This document shows, one piece after another, positions 9,777 to 18,739 of a DNA stretch of 48,016 bases (position 1 is the first letter of the stretch; each line of letters opens with the position of its first letter). The DNA is from JBJXHG01 sp046160865 (GTDB taxonomy: Bacteria; Planctomycetota; UBA1135; GCA-002686595). The stretch spans positions 1 through 48,016 of the forward strand of contig JBJXHG010000009.1 in NCBI GenBank assembly GCA_046160865.1. The letters run 5' to 3'. The notes beneath the pieces were generated by a model. That model was not told the DNA's origin and ran no database searches. It was given only the letters and a program-made list of their open reading frames with translations. The translations under genes were made by a program, and so were the position numbers.

Positions 9777-11362
9777 TGCCCACGATGGTCCTGCGCTTCC
9801 CTGGCAGTCGCTACCATGCGACGCCCGGCGGGCACCATGTCAACGAGGGCGTCGTGGAGTGGCCGCCTAGCCCGTGGCGTCTCGTGCGAGCGCTGATCGC
9901 CTGCGGCTATTCGACGCAACACTGGGACGAAGTTCCTCCCGAAGGTCGGCGCCTCGTCGAGGCTTTGAGCAGCGCGCTGCCTCAGTACCGCCTTCCACCG
10001 GCGGCGCTCGGACATTCGCGGCACTACATGCCAACGACGAAGATGAAAGACGGGCGCGAGGAGACCACCCTGGTGCTCGACGCGTTCGCTGACGTAGGCG
10101 ACGGCTCGCTTTGGGTACGGTGGCCGACGAAGGTCGATGATGAGGCGCAGCGGCTCTTCGACGTGCTTGTCGCGCACCTTGGCTATCTAGGGCGCAGCGA
10201 AAGCTGGGTGCTAGGGGAGTCTATTTCTGACGATGTTCCGCTCCCACAGATCGGACTCGCATTTCCGCATTCGGATAGCGCTCGACCCGGTCTCCGCTTT
10301 GAGCAGATCGCGCTCAGCGCTCCCGACGCTCCCAATGACTACGCGCGGTGGCGGAACGGCGAGGTCGAGGTCGCGATCAATGAGTTGAAGTTCCCTCCTG
10401 CAAAGAAGCCAACGCAAGCGCAGCTAAAGAAGATCGAGGCGATTCAAAGCGCCTATCCGGCAGATCTCCTTGACTGTCTTCAACGCGACACCGCGTGGTG
10501 GAAGGCACTGAAGTGGAGCCGCGCCCCTGGAGCTCGTTCAGTCCTCTATTGGCGTGAAGGCAACGCGCTCGAGGTCGGTCCGCCGTCGTCTCCGCGTGCG
10601 TCCAGCGCGCATCGTGTCGAGATGATGCTCCTCGCGCTCACGACACCAAGCGGCTCGAAGTCGGCACTTCCAACGGTTGCGCGCACTCTTCCTCAGGCGG
10701 ATCTGCTCCATAGAGCCTTGGTCTCCAAGCTTGGATTTGGTGGCGAGTCGTGTCCGGAGATCATCGGGCGTGACGAGACGGGCGAGCCACTCAAGGGGCA
10801 CCGCCACTCTCACATTCTGCCGGTCGATCTCGACGGCGATGGCCGACTCGATCACATCGTCGTGTTCGCTCGGATGGGACTTGGAGCGCGCGCGCAGCGC
10901 GCCGTGCGCAGTCTCCGCAAGACCTTCATGAAGGGTGGCGTTGGAGAGCTTCAGGTTGCGATCGCAGGTGTTGGTGCGTTGAACGATCTCCGAGCCATTG
11001 GCGCCGGGATGTCTCGAGCCGCCGATCAACTCCTCGGACCGCCGATCGGGGCGACCTCATGGGTCACCGCGACGCCTTTCGTACCACCGCGCCACCTCAA
11101 GAAGCACGGTCGGTCATCCCTCATTGGTCAGATCGAAGCGGAGCTGAGAGACCGCGGACTCCCGCCCGCTTCGGTCAATGTGCTTGATTGGACTGGCGAG
11201 ACGCTCGCGCTCCGGCACTTCGTGCGCCGAAGGCAGCATGGCCCGCAACCGCCGCTCGATGACGGCTTTGCCCTCCGGCTTCGCTTCGACAGCCCCATCC
11301 CCGGACCGATCTGTCTGGGCTATGGCTGCCACTTCGGACTCGGGCGCTTCGCCTCGGAATAG
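9776..11362 (+). CDS. csb2: type I-G CRISPR protein Csb2 (Cas5-Cas6 fusion)
   Basis: This 528-residue protein is of the GSU0054 family. The start (LRFPGSRYHATPGGHHVNEG, then VEWPPSPWRLVRAL) is the Cas5-like part that caps the crRNA 5' end. The C-terminal half has a His-rich segment at 342-346 (HRHSH) followed by a strand with DGRLDH, and ends in a glycine-rich loop (GYGCHFGLGRF, residues 515-525) as in Cas6 RNases. No separate cas6 exists in the locus, so this protein is the expected processor of the hairpin repeat. It is the last gene of the interference operon; a short hairpin follows 13 bases after the stop. Confidence 0.94.
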   Translation: MPTMVLRFPGSRYHATPGGHHVNEGVVEWPPSPWRLVRALIACGYSTQHWDEVPPEGRRLVEALSSALPQYRLPPAALGHSRHYMPTTKMKDGREETTLVLDAFADVGDGSLWVRWPTKVDDEAQRLFDVLVAHLGYLGRSESWVLGESISDDVPLPQIGLAFPHSDSARPGLRFEQIALSAPDAPNDYARWRNGEVEVAINELKFPPAKKPTQAQLKKIEAIQSAYPADLLDCLQRDTAWWKALKWSRAPGARSVLYWREGNALEVGPPSSPRASSAHRVEMMLLALTTPSGSKSALPTVARTLPQADLLHRALVSKLGFGGESCPEIIGRDETGEPLKGHRHSHILPVDLDGDGRLDHIVVFARMGLGARAQRAVRSLRKTFMKGGVGELQVAIAGVGALNDLRAIGAGMSRAADQLLGPPIGATSWVTATPFVPPRHLKKHGRSSLIGQIEAELRDRGLPPASVNVLDWTGETLALRHFVRRRQHGPQPPLDDGFALRLRFDSPIPGPICLGYGCHFGLGRFASE

Positions 11363-11679
11363 CGTGCCTCTGTTGACGCCGCCCCGGTTGCGGCGTGTGG
11401 CGCTGCGTGCCGAGCATTCGCGACTTGCCTCCGTAGCGTTCGGTGCACGGCTTGGATGTACAAGTGGAGGCCCGTGCTCTCTCGCGCTTCGGGACACCTT
11501 CAACCTCACGGATGTAACGGCTCTCGGCTCGCCGGAACGGCAAGCGCGATTGCATTCGGTGGTTCGAGCGGCATTTCAGCCGCCGGACCACTGCTGCGCG
11601 CGACGCTGCCACACGAACGAGCGAGCCACCGCTGCATTCGCCTTCGTGGCGCCGCGCGCCACGAAGGCTCAGTTGAGAC
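11363..11679. terminator. convergent gap with two hairpins (11376-11396, 11640-11668)
   Basis: This 317-base gap lies between two converging genes. After csb2, ACGCCGC at 11376-11382 pairs perfectly with GCGGCGT at 11390-11396 (7-base loop). Just beyond the stop of the leftward gene, a perfect 13-base stem (GCCTTCGTGGCGC at 11640-11652 with 11656-11668, 3-base loop) occurs. Neither is followed by a clear T run, so they are terminator-like rather than classical terminators. No gene is seen in the rest. Confidence 0.5.
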
Positions 11680-12399
11680 TCAGTTCGCGGCCGCGAGCTT
11701 CTTCAAGTACGTGTCCGGATCCTTCTGGAACGAGCGCACGCACGAGCGGCAGCACAGGCGGATGAGCTTCGTGCCGTGCAGGTAGTCGAACGGCGTCATG
11801 TCCGCGTTGCCTTCGATCGCCTCGCCGCTGACGACGCAGGACTTGGTCGCGTAGCCCGGTCGCTGTGACTCGATCCAGCCCTTGTCGACCTTCGCCATGA
11901 ACGTCTTCGGATCCTTTTCGAACGCGGCGACGGCGTCGGCGTTCGCGAGGCGGACGAGCTTCGTGCCGTACACGTGATCGACGGCGGTGTCGCCCAGCTT
12001 CGCGTCGCTGACCACGCAGGCTGCGAGCGGATAGGCGCGCTTCTGAGCCGCGACGACGCCCTCGTCGATCTTCTTGAATGCCGCGGCCGGGTCCTTCTCG
12101 GCACCCGCGATGCAGTCGGCGCAGCACAGGCGCACCAAGCGGCCCTTGATGACGTGGTCGACCGCACCCTTGCCGAGTTCGTCGCCGCTCGCGACACACT
12201 TCGTCAATGGATACGAGGGGCGCTGCGCGCGGATCGTTTCCGCATCGACAGGCTTCGCTTCCGCGGTCACGGGAGCCTTGCCGTCCTTGCTCTGGACTTG
12301 ACCCGGCTTGAGTGCCGTGCGCTCCTGAGCGGTGGCGTGTCCGATGAGCACGAGAGCGGCGGCGAAAACGCCAAGGGCGAGGCGATCGAAGTTTTTCAT
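11680..12399 (-). CDS. exported protein with three Cys-containing YHS/TRASH-like modules
   Basis: At 239 residues, this has an N-terminal signal peptide (hydrophobic core about 8-20, cleavage likely near HATAQE). The mature part is three copies of a module of about 60 residues: YPL..C(V/A)VSG, then a short VDHV.G segment, then KLVRLCC..C, then a KDP..F..K helix. Copies 1 and 3 keep the LCCADC / LCCRSC cluster; copy 2 has LANADA instead and keeps only the first cysteine. The pattern recalls YHS or TRASH metal-binding modules, which is an inference from the spacing of Cys residues. It probably acts in the periplasm or cell surface, perhaps in metal or haem-related handling. It is divergent from the acyltransferase gene, 60 bases apart. 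Confidence 0.75.
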   Translation of the reverse strand: MKNFDRLALGVFAAALVLIGHATAQERTALKPGQVQSKDGKAPVTAEAKPVDAETIRAQRPSYPLTKCVASGDELGKGAVDHVIKGRLVRLCCADCIAGAEKDPAAAFKKIDEGVVAAQKRAYPLAACVVSDAKLGDTAVDHVYGTKLVRLANADAVAAFEKDPKTFMAKVDKGWIESQRPGYATKSCVVSGEAIEGNADMTPFDYLHGTKLIRLCCRSCVRSFQKDPDTYLKKLAAAN

Positions 12400-12459
12400 G
12401 AGGATGGCTCCTGGTACGAGAACCGCGCGCCATCAAGGCGCGCGCGCGAGTCGCTGACG

Positions 12460-13293
12460 ATGGCCGAGTATCGAGAGAGCCGCGCGCGCTCACAAGAGCC
12501 GCACTCCGCGAGCCCACTGTCCGGGCGTCGACTCGGGTTCGCGGGCCGCCTTCGGATCGTGCTTCGACTGGGTTGGACCCTCCTCTGGACGCTCGTGCTC
12601 GCGATCCTGTGGTTCGCGGGCTCGCCGGTCGCGCGCCTCTTCCGCCGCTGGCGCGGGTGGCGCAGCTTCGTCTTCCGCAACTGGGCGCGCGCGTGCCTGC
12701 GCGGCATCGGCGCGCACGTGACGGTGCGCGGCGCACCACCGCGCACCGCAGGTTATCTCGTGACGAATCACCTGAGCTACGTCGACGTCATCGCGCTCGC
12801 CGCACACGTCGACGGCGTGTTCCTCTCGATGGCGGAGATCGCGCGCTGGCCGTTCCTCGGGCGCATGGCGCGCTCGTTCGGCACGTTGTTCATCGAGCGC
12901 GACAAGAAGCGCACGCTGCCGGACGTGATCGACGCGCTCGAGTCCGCGCTCGCGCGTGGCGAGATCGTGATCTTCTTTCCCGAGGGCACGAACACGCACG
13001 GCGACGCCGTGCATCCGTTCCGTCCGGCGCTGTTCGAGCCTGCGGCCAGCCGCGATCGTGCGGTCGCGTACGCCACGTTGCGCTACGCGACGCATCCGCC
13101 GGATCCGCCGGCGTCGCGAGCCGTGAGCTGGGTCGATACGCCGCTCTTCGCCCACGCGACGCAACTACTCGCGTTGCGCCGCATCGACGTCGAGATCGTT
13201 TTCGGCGCGGAGCCGGTGCGCGCGCGCAATCGCAAGGCGCTCGCGGACGAGCTGCGCCGGCGCGTCGCGAGTGCGTTCGTGCCGATGGAATGA
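12460..13293 (+). CDS. 1-acyl-sn-glycerol-3-phosphate acyltransferase-like protein
   Basis: This 277-residue protein has a transmembrane segment at about 32-50, a basic stretch, then the PlsC-family blocks: TNHLSYVD (catalytic His104 and Asp109), FIERDKKR, and FFPEGTNTHG (173-177 core). Such enzymes transfer an acyl chain to lysophosphatidic acid or a related glycerolipid on the inner face of the membrane. The ATG at 12460 is chosen because the protein then begins shortly before the membrane segment; an open frame extends further upstream but runs over the divergent gene. A long hairpin follows the stop immediately. Exact acceptor substrate cannot be told from sequence. Confidence 0.88.
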   Translation: MAEYRESRARSQEPHSASPLSGRRLGFAGRLRIVLRLGWTLLWTLVLAILWFAGSPVARLFRRWRGWRSFVFRNWARACLRGIGAHVTVRGAPPRTAGYLVTNHLSYVDVIALAAHVDGVFLSMAEIARWPFLGRMARSFGTLFIERDKKRTLPDVIDALESALARGEIVIFFPEGTNTHGDAVHPFRPALFEPAASRDRAVAYATLRYATHPPDPPASRAVSWVDTPLFAHATQLLALRRIDVEIVFGAEPVRARNRKALADELRRRVASAFVPME

Positions 13294-13339
13294 GCACTTG
13301 GGCATTGCTCGCCGAAGGGCGCGAGCGGTGTCCAAGTGC
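13294..13339 (+). terminator. hairpin directly after the acyltransferase gene
   Basis: Arms of 19 bases at 13294-13312 and 13321-13339 pair at 16 positions; the three mismatches could be G-U pairs in RNA. The loop is 8 bases. The hairpin begins on the base after the stop codon. No T run follows. Confidence 0.55.
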
Positions 13340-13345
13340 GAGTTC

Positions 13346-13375
13346 ACCGGTGGGCCGGCATGCGTTTCAGCTCCG
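13346..13375 (+). repeat. left copy of a direct repeat flanking the restriction island
   Basis: This 30-base stretch matches 22640-22669 at 25 of 30 positions, in the same orientation, with a shared core GGCCGGCATGCG. A partial further copy of the core (CGGCCGGCATGC, about 13382-13393) follows. The pair encloses exactly the genes hsdR to hsdM. It may be a footprint of insertion, or a repeated genomic motif. Confidence 0.45.
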
Positions 13376-13451
13376 GCTCTTCGGCCGGCATGCTCCGCAT
13401 CCGCCACGCGACTCGTGACGCCTGGCGATCGCGACCTTACCCTCGATCGCC

Positions 13452-16286
13452 TTGTCTCCCCCGGACACACCCGAAGCTCGTGCGCGCCGATCGATCGACG
13501 TTGCCCTCGCTCGTGCCGGTTGGCTCGTCCAAGATCGCGACGCGCTGAACGTGCATGCCGCGCGTGGAGTCGCGGTGCGCGAGTTCCCGCTCGCCACCGG
13601 TCACGGGGCCGTCGACTACTTGCTGTTCGTCGACGCGCGCGCCGTCGGCGTGCTGGAGGCGAAGCCCGAAGGCCACACGCTGAGCGGCGTCGAGGTCCAA
13701 GCGGATCGCTACGCGCGCGGGCTGCCGCGCGAGCTGAAGGCGCCGGTGCGGCCGCTCCCGTTCCTGTATCTCTCGACGGGCGCGATCACGCGGTTCACGA
13801 ACCTTCTCGATCCGGACGCGCGCAGCCGGGAGGTGTTCGCAGTGCATCGCCCCGAGACGCTCGCGGATTGGCTGCGTGCCGAAACACTCGATGCGTGGGT
13901 GCGCTCCACCGGCGCGTTCACCGCGGCCGACGACACGCGGCCGTCTTCGCTGCGCGCGCGCTTGCGCGCACTGCCGCCGCTGTCCAGAGGCGGTCTATGG
14001 CCGGCGCAGCACGAAGCGATCACGAACCTCGAGCACTCGCTTCAGCAGAACCATCCGCGCGCGCTCGTGCAGATGGCGACCGGCTCGGGCAAGACGATGA
14101 CGGCGGTGGCGCAGACGTACCGCTTGCTGAAGTTCGGGGGCGCGTGCCGCGTGCTGTTCCTGGTCGATCGCGGCAATCTCGGAATACAAGCCGAGGGCGA
14201 GTTCCGGAGTTTCCGCTCGCCCGATGACCGCCGCAAGCTCGACGAGCTCTACAACGTCAACCGCTTGACGTCGAACACGGTCCCGAGCGCGAGCTCGATC
14301 GTGATCACCACGATCCAGCGACTCTATTCGATGCTGCGCGGCGAGCCCGAGGACGTGGTCGTCGACGAGCACGGCACCGATCACGCGCCCGCGCGGCCGG
14401 TCGACGTCGAATACAACGCGCTCGTCCCGCCCGAGTTCTTCGACGTGATCTTCGTCGACGAGTGTCACCGCTCGATCTACTCCACGTGGCGTCAAGTGCT
14501 CGAGTACTTCGACTGCTTCACGATTGGCCTGACGGCGACGCCCGCGGCGCACACGTACGGCTTCTTCCATGGCAATCTGGTGATGGAGTACGGCCACGAG
14601 CGCGCGGTCGCGGACGGCGTCAACGTCGACTTCGACGTGTACCGCATCCGCACGAAGATCACCGAGCAAGGCGCGACGATCTTGCCGGACCCGGAGCCCG
14701 TACTCGGCAAGCGCGACCGTCGCACGCGCAAGACGCGCTGGGAAGTGCCCGACGTGCCGCGCACGTACGACGCCGGTGATCTCGACCGCGACGTCGTCGC
14801 GCGCGACCAGATCCGCACCGTGATCCGTGCGTTCCGCAAACGCTGCCTGCCCGAGTGCTTCCCGAACCGCACGTACGTCCCGAAGACGTTGATCTTCGCG
14901 AAGGACGACAGTCACGCCGAGGACATCGTCGACGTCGTGCGCGCCGAGTTCGGCAAGGGCAACGAGTTCTGCCAGAAGATCACGTACAAGACGACCGGCG
15001 TCGATCCGAAGGAGCTGATCCGCGACTTCCGCACGAGCGTCAATCCGCGCATCGCCGTCACGGTCGACATGATCGCGACCGGGACCGACATCAAGCCGAT
15101 CGAGATCGTGATGTTCCTGCGCACGGTGAAGAGCCGTCTGCTGTTCGAGCAGATGAAGGGCCGCGGCGTGCGCACGATCAGCGCGACCGACTTGAGGCAG
15201 GCGACTCCCGACGCGACCGTCAAGGATCACTTCGTCGTCGTCGACTGCGTTGGCGCGACCGAGCAGGAGTTCGTCGACACACAGCCGATCGACCGCAAGA
15301 AGTCGGTCTCGTTCGAGAAGCTCCTCGAGCACGTCGCGGCCGGCGGTACCGATGACGACATGCTCTCATCGCTCGCGAGCCGCCTCGCGCGCTTGCACCA
15401 GCGCTGCTCGGCCGACGATGAGCTGCGTGTTCGCGATGCCTCCGGCGGCACCGGGATTGCGCAACTCGCGGCGCGCGTTCTCGACGCGCTCGACGACGAC
15501 ACGCAGGCCAAGGCGGCGCGCGAGCGCTTCGGCTTGGCCCCCGACGTCGAGCCGAGCGAGAAGCAGGTCGAAACGGTTGCGGAGACGCTGCTCTCCGACG
15601 CCGTGCGGCCGCTCGCGACGAAGCCCGAGCTGCGCACGCTGCTCGTCGAGCTGAAGAAGAAGTACGAGCAGACGATCGACGACGTGAACCGTGACGAGTT
15701 GCTCGAGGCCGGGACTTCCGCGCAATCGAAAGATGCGGCGCGCGCGCTCGTGAGCTCGTTCGAGCAATACTTGGAGGCCCACAAGGACGAGTTCGCGGCG
15801 CTCGAGGTCTTCTACGCCGTGCCGCACCGGCGCCGACTGCGCTACGAAGACTTCAAGAAGCTCGCGGCCGCGATCACGACGCCGCCGCGTGCTTGGACGC
15901 GCGAGCGGTTGTGGGCTGCGTACCAGCTGCTCGAACGCGACAAGGTGCGCGGCGCGTCGGGGAAGCGCCTGTTCGGCGACATCGTGTCGCTCGTGCGGTT
16001 CGCGTTGCACGAGGACGGCGAGCTCGTGCCGCACGCCGACGTCGTGCACGCGCGTTTCGACGCGTGGCTCGCGGAGCAGCGCCGCGCCGGCCGCGCGTTC
16101 ACGCCGGAGCAGCTCGCGTGGCTCGGAATGATCCGCGACCACGTGGCGACGAGCATCGAGATCGTGCCGGACGACTTCGATCTCGCGCCGTTCGCGGAAC
16201 AGGGCGGCCGGGCGCGCGCTTCGCAGGTGTTCGGATCGTCGCTGAACGCGTTGCTCGACGAGTTGAATGGAGTGTTGGCGGCGTGA
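13452..16286 (+). CDS. hsdR: type I restriction enzyme, HsdR motor/nuclease subunit
   Basis: At 944 residues, this has an N-terminal PD-(D/E)xK nuclease (Asp55 ... Glu69-Ala-Lys71), then a helicase-like translocase with Walker A ATGSGKT (209-215), DECH box (336-339) and later motifs ATGTDIKP and RGVRTIS. HsdR translocates DNA and cuts far from an unmethylated recognition site when joined to HsdM and HsdS. A long helical C-terminus (about 640-944) fits the HsdM-contacting region. The start chosen is TTG at 13452, with no clear ribosome binding site. The stop overlaps the GTG start of hsdS. The gene comes first in the island, so restriction would be transcribed before the methylase unless hsdM has its own promoter. 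Confidence 0.95.
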   Translation: MSPPDTPEARARRSIDVALARAGWLVQDRDALNVHAARGVAVREFPLATGHGAVDYLLFVDARAVGVLEAKPEGHTLSGVEVQADRYARGLPRELKAPVRPLPFLYLSTGAITRFTNLLDPDARSREVFAVHRPETLADWLRAETLDAWVRSTGAFTAADDTRPSSLRARLRALPPLSRGGLWPAQHEAITNLEHSLQQNHPRALVQMATGSGKTMTAVAQTYRLLKFGGACRVLFLVDRGNLGIQAEGEFRSFRSPDDRRKLDELYNVNRLTSNTVPSASSIVITTIQRLYSMLRGEPEDVVVDEHGTDHAPARPVDVEYNALVPPEFFDVIFVDECHRSIYSTWRQVLEYFDCFTIGLTATPAAHTYGFFHGNLVMEYGHERAVADGVNVDFDVYRIRTKITEQGATILPDPEPVLGKRDRRTRKTRWEVPDVPRTYDAGDLDRDVVARDQIRTVIRAFRKRCLPECFPNRTYVPKTLIFAKDDSHAEDIVDVVRAEFGKGNEFCQKITYKTTGVDPKELIRDFRTSVNPRIAVTVDMIATGTDIKPIEIVMFLRTVKSRLLFEQMKGRGVRTISATDLRQATPDATVKDHFVVVDCVGATEQEFVDTQPIDRKKSVSFEKLLEHVAAGGTDDDMLSSLASRLARLHQRCSADDELRVRDASGGTGIAQLAARVLDALDDDTQAKAARERFGLAPDVEPSEKQVETVAETLLSDAVRPLATKPELRTLLVELKKKYEQTIDDVNRDELLEAGTSAQSKDAARALVSSFEQYLEAHKDEFAALEVFYAVPHRRRLRYEDFKKLAAAITTPPRAWTRERLWAAYQLLERDKVRGASGKRLFGDIVSLVRFALHEDGELVPHADVVHARFDAWLAEQRRAGRAFTPEQLAWLGMIRDHVATSIEIVPDDFDLAPFAEQGGRARASQVFGSSLNALLDELNGVLAA

Positions 16287-17803
16287 GCGACGAGTCTTCG
16301 GTTCCCGCGTCATGGTCGAAGGCACCGGTCGCCGAACTGGTTGAGATCGTGCGGCCTCGCGTGGATCCTGCATCGAGAAGCGACCTCGCATTCATTGGGC
16401 TCGAACACGTCGAAGCGCATTCGATGCGACTTCTCGCGACCGCTCCGGCGTTGTCGGTGCGCAGCTTGTCGATTCACTTCCATCCTTCGGATGTGCTCTA
16501 CAGCCGGCTCCGCCCCTATTTGAACAAGGTGTTATGCCCCGAATTCGAGGGGTTGTGTTCTGCAGAGTTCATCGTACTGACACCGCATCCTGGAGTTGTC
16601 GCCAAGTTTCTGCAGTACAGGCTGAACGCCGCTGACTTCGTCGACTTCGCTTCGCACCTGGACGAAGGAGATCGCCCGCGAGTCGACGTGGGACAGATCG
16701 GCCAGTTCCGTGTCGACCTTCCCCCTCACCGAGAACAGCTTCGAATCATCCAACAGCTTGAGGCGCAGCTTAGCCGCCTCGACGCCGCCATTGCATGCCT
16801 CGAGCGCGTCGCGCGCAACTTGAAGCGCTATCGCGCGTCCGTGTTGAGAGCGGCGGTCGAAGGCCAATTGGTGCCGACCGAGGCGGAGCTCGCGCGACGC
16901 GAAGGTCGAGCGCTCGAGCCTGCGTCGGCGCAGCTCGCGCGCATCCTGGTCGCGCGTCGTCGTCGTTGGGAGGAGGCTGAGCTCGCGCGACTCACGGCGA
17001 AAGGCAAGCGACCGACGGACGAGCGTTGGAAGGTGAAGTACGTCGAGCCGTTAGCGCCCGACACTTCCACGCTGCCGCTGCTGCCGGAGGGGTGGCTTTG
17101 GTCCACGATTGACACAGTCGGCGATGTCTTGCTTGGTCGACGACGTGCGCCTGAGTATCGCGGCGAAGAACGCGCCTACCTGCGCGTTGCGAACGTGCGC
17201 GACGACCGAATCGACTTCAGCGATGTCTTCTCGATGCCCTTCGACGATACGGAGTACGCGAAGTACAGACTCGAAAAAGGCGACATCCTCGCGAGTGAAG
17301 GCCAGAGTCCAGAACTGGTTGGACAGAGCGCGATCTTCCGCGGCGAGCGTTCTGATCTTTGCTTCCAGGCGACACTTCATCGATTCCGACCTTGGAACGG
17401 TGGGCCAAGTTCCGAGTTCTGTCAGGCGGTCTTTCGCGCATTCGTTCGGAATGGTGTTTTCATGCGTCGAGCTTCGATCACGACCAACATCGCTCACCTG
17501 ACTAGGGGACGATTCGTCGCCACTCCGTTCCCGCTCCCACCTCTCGCCGAACAACACCGCATCGTCGCCGAAGTCTCTCGTCTCCTCTCCGTCGCGGACG
17601 AAGTTGGAGAGACCGTCGCGACGCAACTCGCGCGCTGCGCGCGCTTGCGCCAATCGATCCTGAAGATGGCCTTCGAGGGCAAGCTCGTCGACCAAGACCC
17701 GCACGACGAGCCCGCGAGCGTCCTGCTCGAACGCATCCGCGCCGAGCGCGCGGCGCACCAGCCAAAAAAGCGGGGAGCGCGCGCCACGCGTCGCAGAACC
17801 TGA
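16283..17803 (+). CDS. hsdS: type I restriction enzyme specificity subunit HsdS
   Basis: This 506-residue protein has two target-recognition domains separated by conserved helices. The first domain covers about 1-150. The central repeat contains LPPHREQLRIIQQLEAQL and RYRASVLRAAVEGQL. The second domain starts near LPEGWLWSTIDTVGDVLLG, and the C-terminal repeat has PLPPLAEQHRIVAEVSRLL and RLRQSILKMAFEGKL. Each domain reads half of a split target site. The GTG start overlaps the hsdR stop by four bases. Unusually, hsdM is not adjacent but 3.3 kb further on, after three other genes. The recognition sequence cannot be predicted by eye. Confidence 0.95.
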   Translation: MSDESSVPASWSKAPVAELVEIVRPRVDPASRSDLAFIGLEHVEAHSMRLLATAPALSVRSLSIHFHPSDVLYSRLRPYLNKVLCPEFEGLCSAEFIVLTPHPGVVAKFLQYRLNAADFVDFASHLDEGDRPRVDVGQIGQFRVDLPPHREQLRIIQQLEAQLSRLDAAIACLERVARNLKRYRASVLRAAVEGQLVPTEAELARREGRALEPASAQLARILVARRRRWEEAELARLTAKGKRPTDERWKVKYVEPLAPDTSTLPLLPEGWLWSTIDTVGDVLLGRRRAPEYRGEERAYLRVANVRDDRIDFSDVFSMPFDDTEYAKYRLEKGDILASEGQSPELVGQSAIFRGERSDLCFQATLHRFRPWNGGPSSEFCQAVFRAFVRNGVFMRRASITTNIAHLTRGRFVATPFPLPPLAEQHRIVAEVSRLLSVADEVGETVATQLARCARLRQSILKMAFEGKLVDQDPHDEPASVLLERIRAERAAHQPKKRGARATRRRT

Positions 17804-17804
17804 G

Positions 17805-18731
17805 ATGACGACGACGAAGGACAGCCAGCGGTTGCCGCCCCAGTTCATCGAACTCATCCATAGCGCAGTGCTTGCCGCGTTCTGGCGTCGCAAGGCGCTG
17901 CACCACTTCCTTCGTCGTTGTGGCGTCTCCGATCGAACGCTCGCGCAGTGGGACGAGAGCATGTCGAAGCGCGAGTGGCTCGACTTGCTCTTCCCACGGC
18001 TCGAAGAGCGGGCAGATGGTCAGATGATCCTGCGGCGCATGGCGGAAGCGCTCGGAGCGATGACCACCTTCCCCGACTTGTCAGGATGGCAGGATGCGCA
18101 ACTCAAGATCGAGAACGCGAGCCAGGCAGTCACGGCCTTGAAGCGCTATCTCGATGCTGAGGTAGACGATGCAGCTCGCGAGAAGGCACGCCAAGAGTCA
18201 CGCGAACGAGCGCGGCAGTTACAGGAAGAATCGGCGCGCTCCCGAGCGAGCCTCGAGAAGCTCTCCGCGCGCCTCAACGACTTGAGTCTGCGAATCGGCA
18301 GCCAGGAGGCGGGCTACGCCTTCCAGGACTGGTTCTACGACTTGATGGACTACTTCGAGATTCTGAACCGACGACCATACGTCCACGACGGTCGACAGCA
18401 CGACGGCGCGGTTACGCTTGAAGGAACGACGTACATCGTCGAACTCAAGTTCACTACCGAACAATCGGGGGCGGGCGTGATCGATTCATTGCTCGTCAAG
18501 GTCAACGACAAGGCCGACAACACGATGGGCATCTGCCTGTCGATGTCCGGGTTCTCGTCGACGGCGAAGAAGCAAGCATCGGGCAAGAAGACGCCGTTGC
18601 TACTGATGGACGCGGGCCACGTCTACTTGGCCCTGAGCGGAAGCAGGGCGTTCGCCGACCTTGTCGTTCGTTGTCGACGGCACGTCTCGGAGACGAGCGA
18701 AGCGTACGTTGAGGCCGCCAAGCTCAGTTAG
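17805..18731 (+). CDS. PD-(D/E)xK nuclease-like protein with N-terminal helical domain and coiled coil
   Basis: At 308 residues, this has three parts. Residues 1-115 are a mostly helical domain (with FWRRKALHHFLRRCGV) that I do not recognise. Residues 120-170 are a charged coiled coil. Residues about 175-290 resemble an Mrr-like restriction nuclease core: GYAFQDWFYDLMDYF, then Asp200 in HDGAV, then Glu213-Leu-Lys215 in YIVELKF, then a strand MGICLSMSGFS. These supply the expected D...ExK metal site. It starts one base after the hsdS stop region, so it is cotranscribed with hsdR and hsdS. The three-part build suggests a DNA-cutting effector with a partner-binding front domain; this is inference. 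Confidence 0.7.
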   Translation: MTTTKDSQRLPPQFIELIHSAVLAAFWRRKALHHFLRRCGVSDRTLAQWDESMSKREWLDLLFPRLEERADGQMILRRMAEALGAMTTFPDLSGWQDAQLKIENASQAVTALKRYLDAEVDDAAREKARQESRERARQLQEESARSRASLEKLSARLNDLSLRIGSQEAGYAFQDWFYDLMDYFEILNRRPYVHDGRQHDGAVTLEGTTYIVELKFTTEQSGAGVIDSLLVKVNDKADNTMGICLSMSGFSSTAKKQASGKKTPLLLMDAGHVYLALSGSRAFADLVVRCRRHVSETSEAYVEAAKLS

Positions 18732-18739
18732 CGGGAGCC

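Noticed and set aside
13995..15332. Long leftward frame opposite hsdR
   Set aside because: Same effect; the forward frame carries complete helicase and nuclease motifs.
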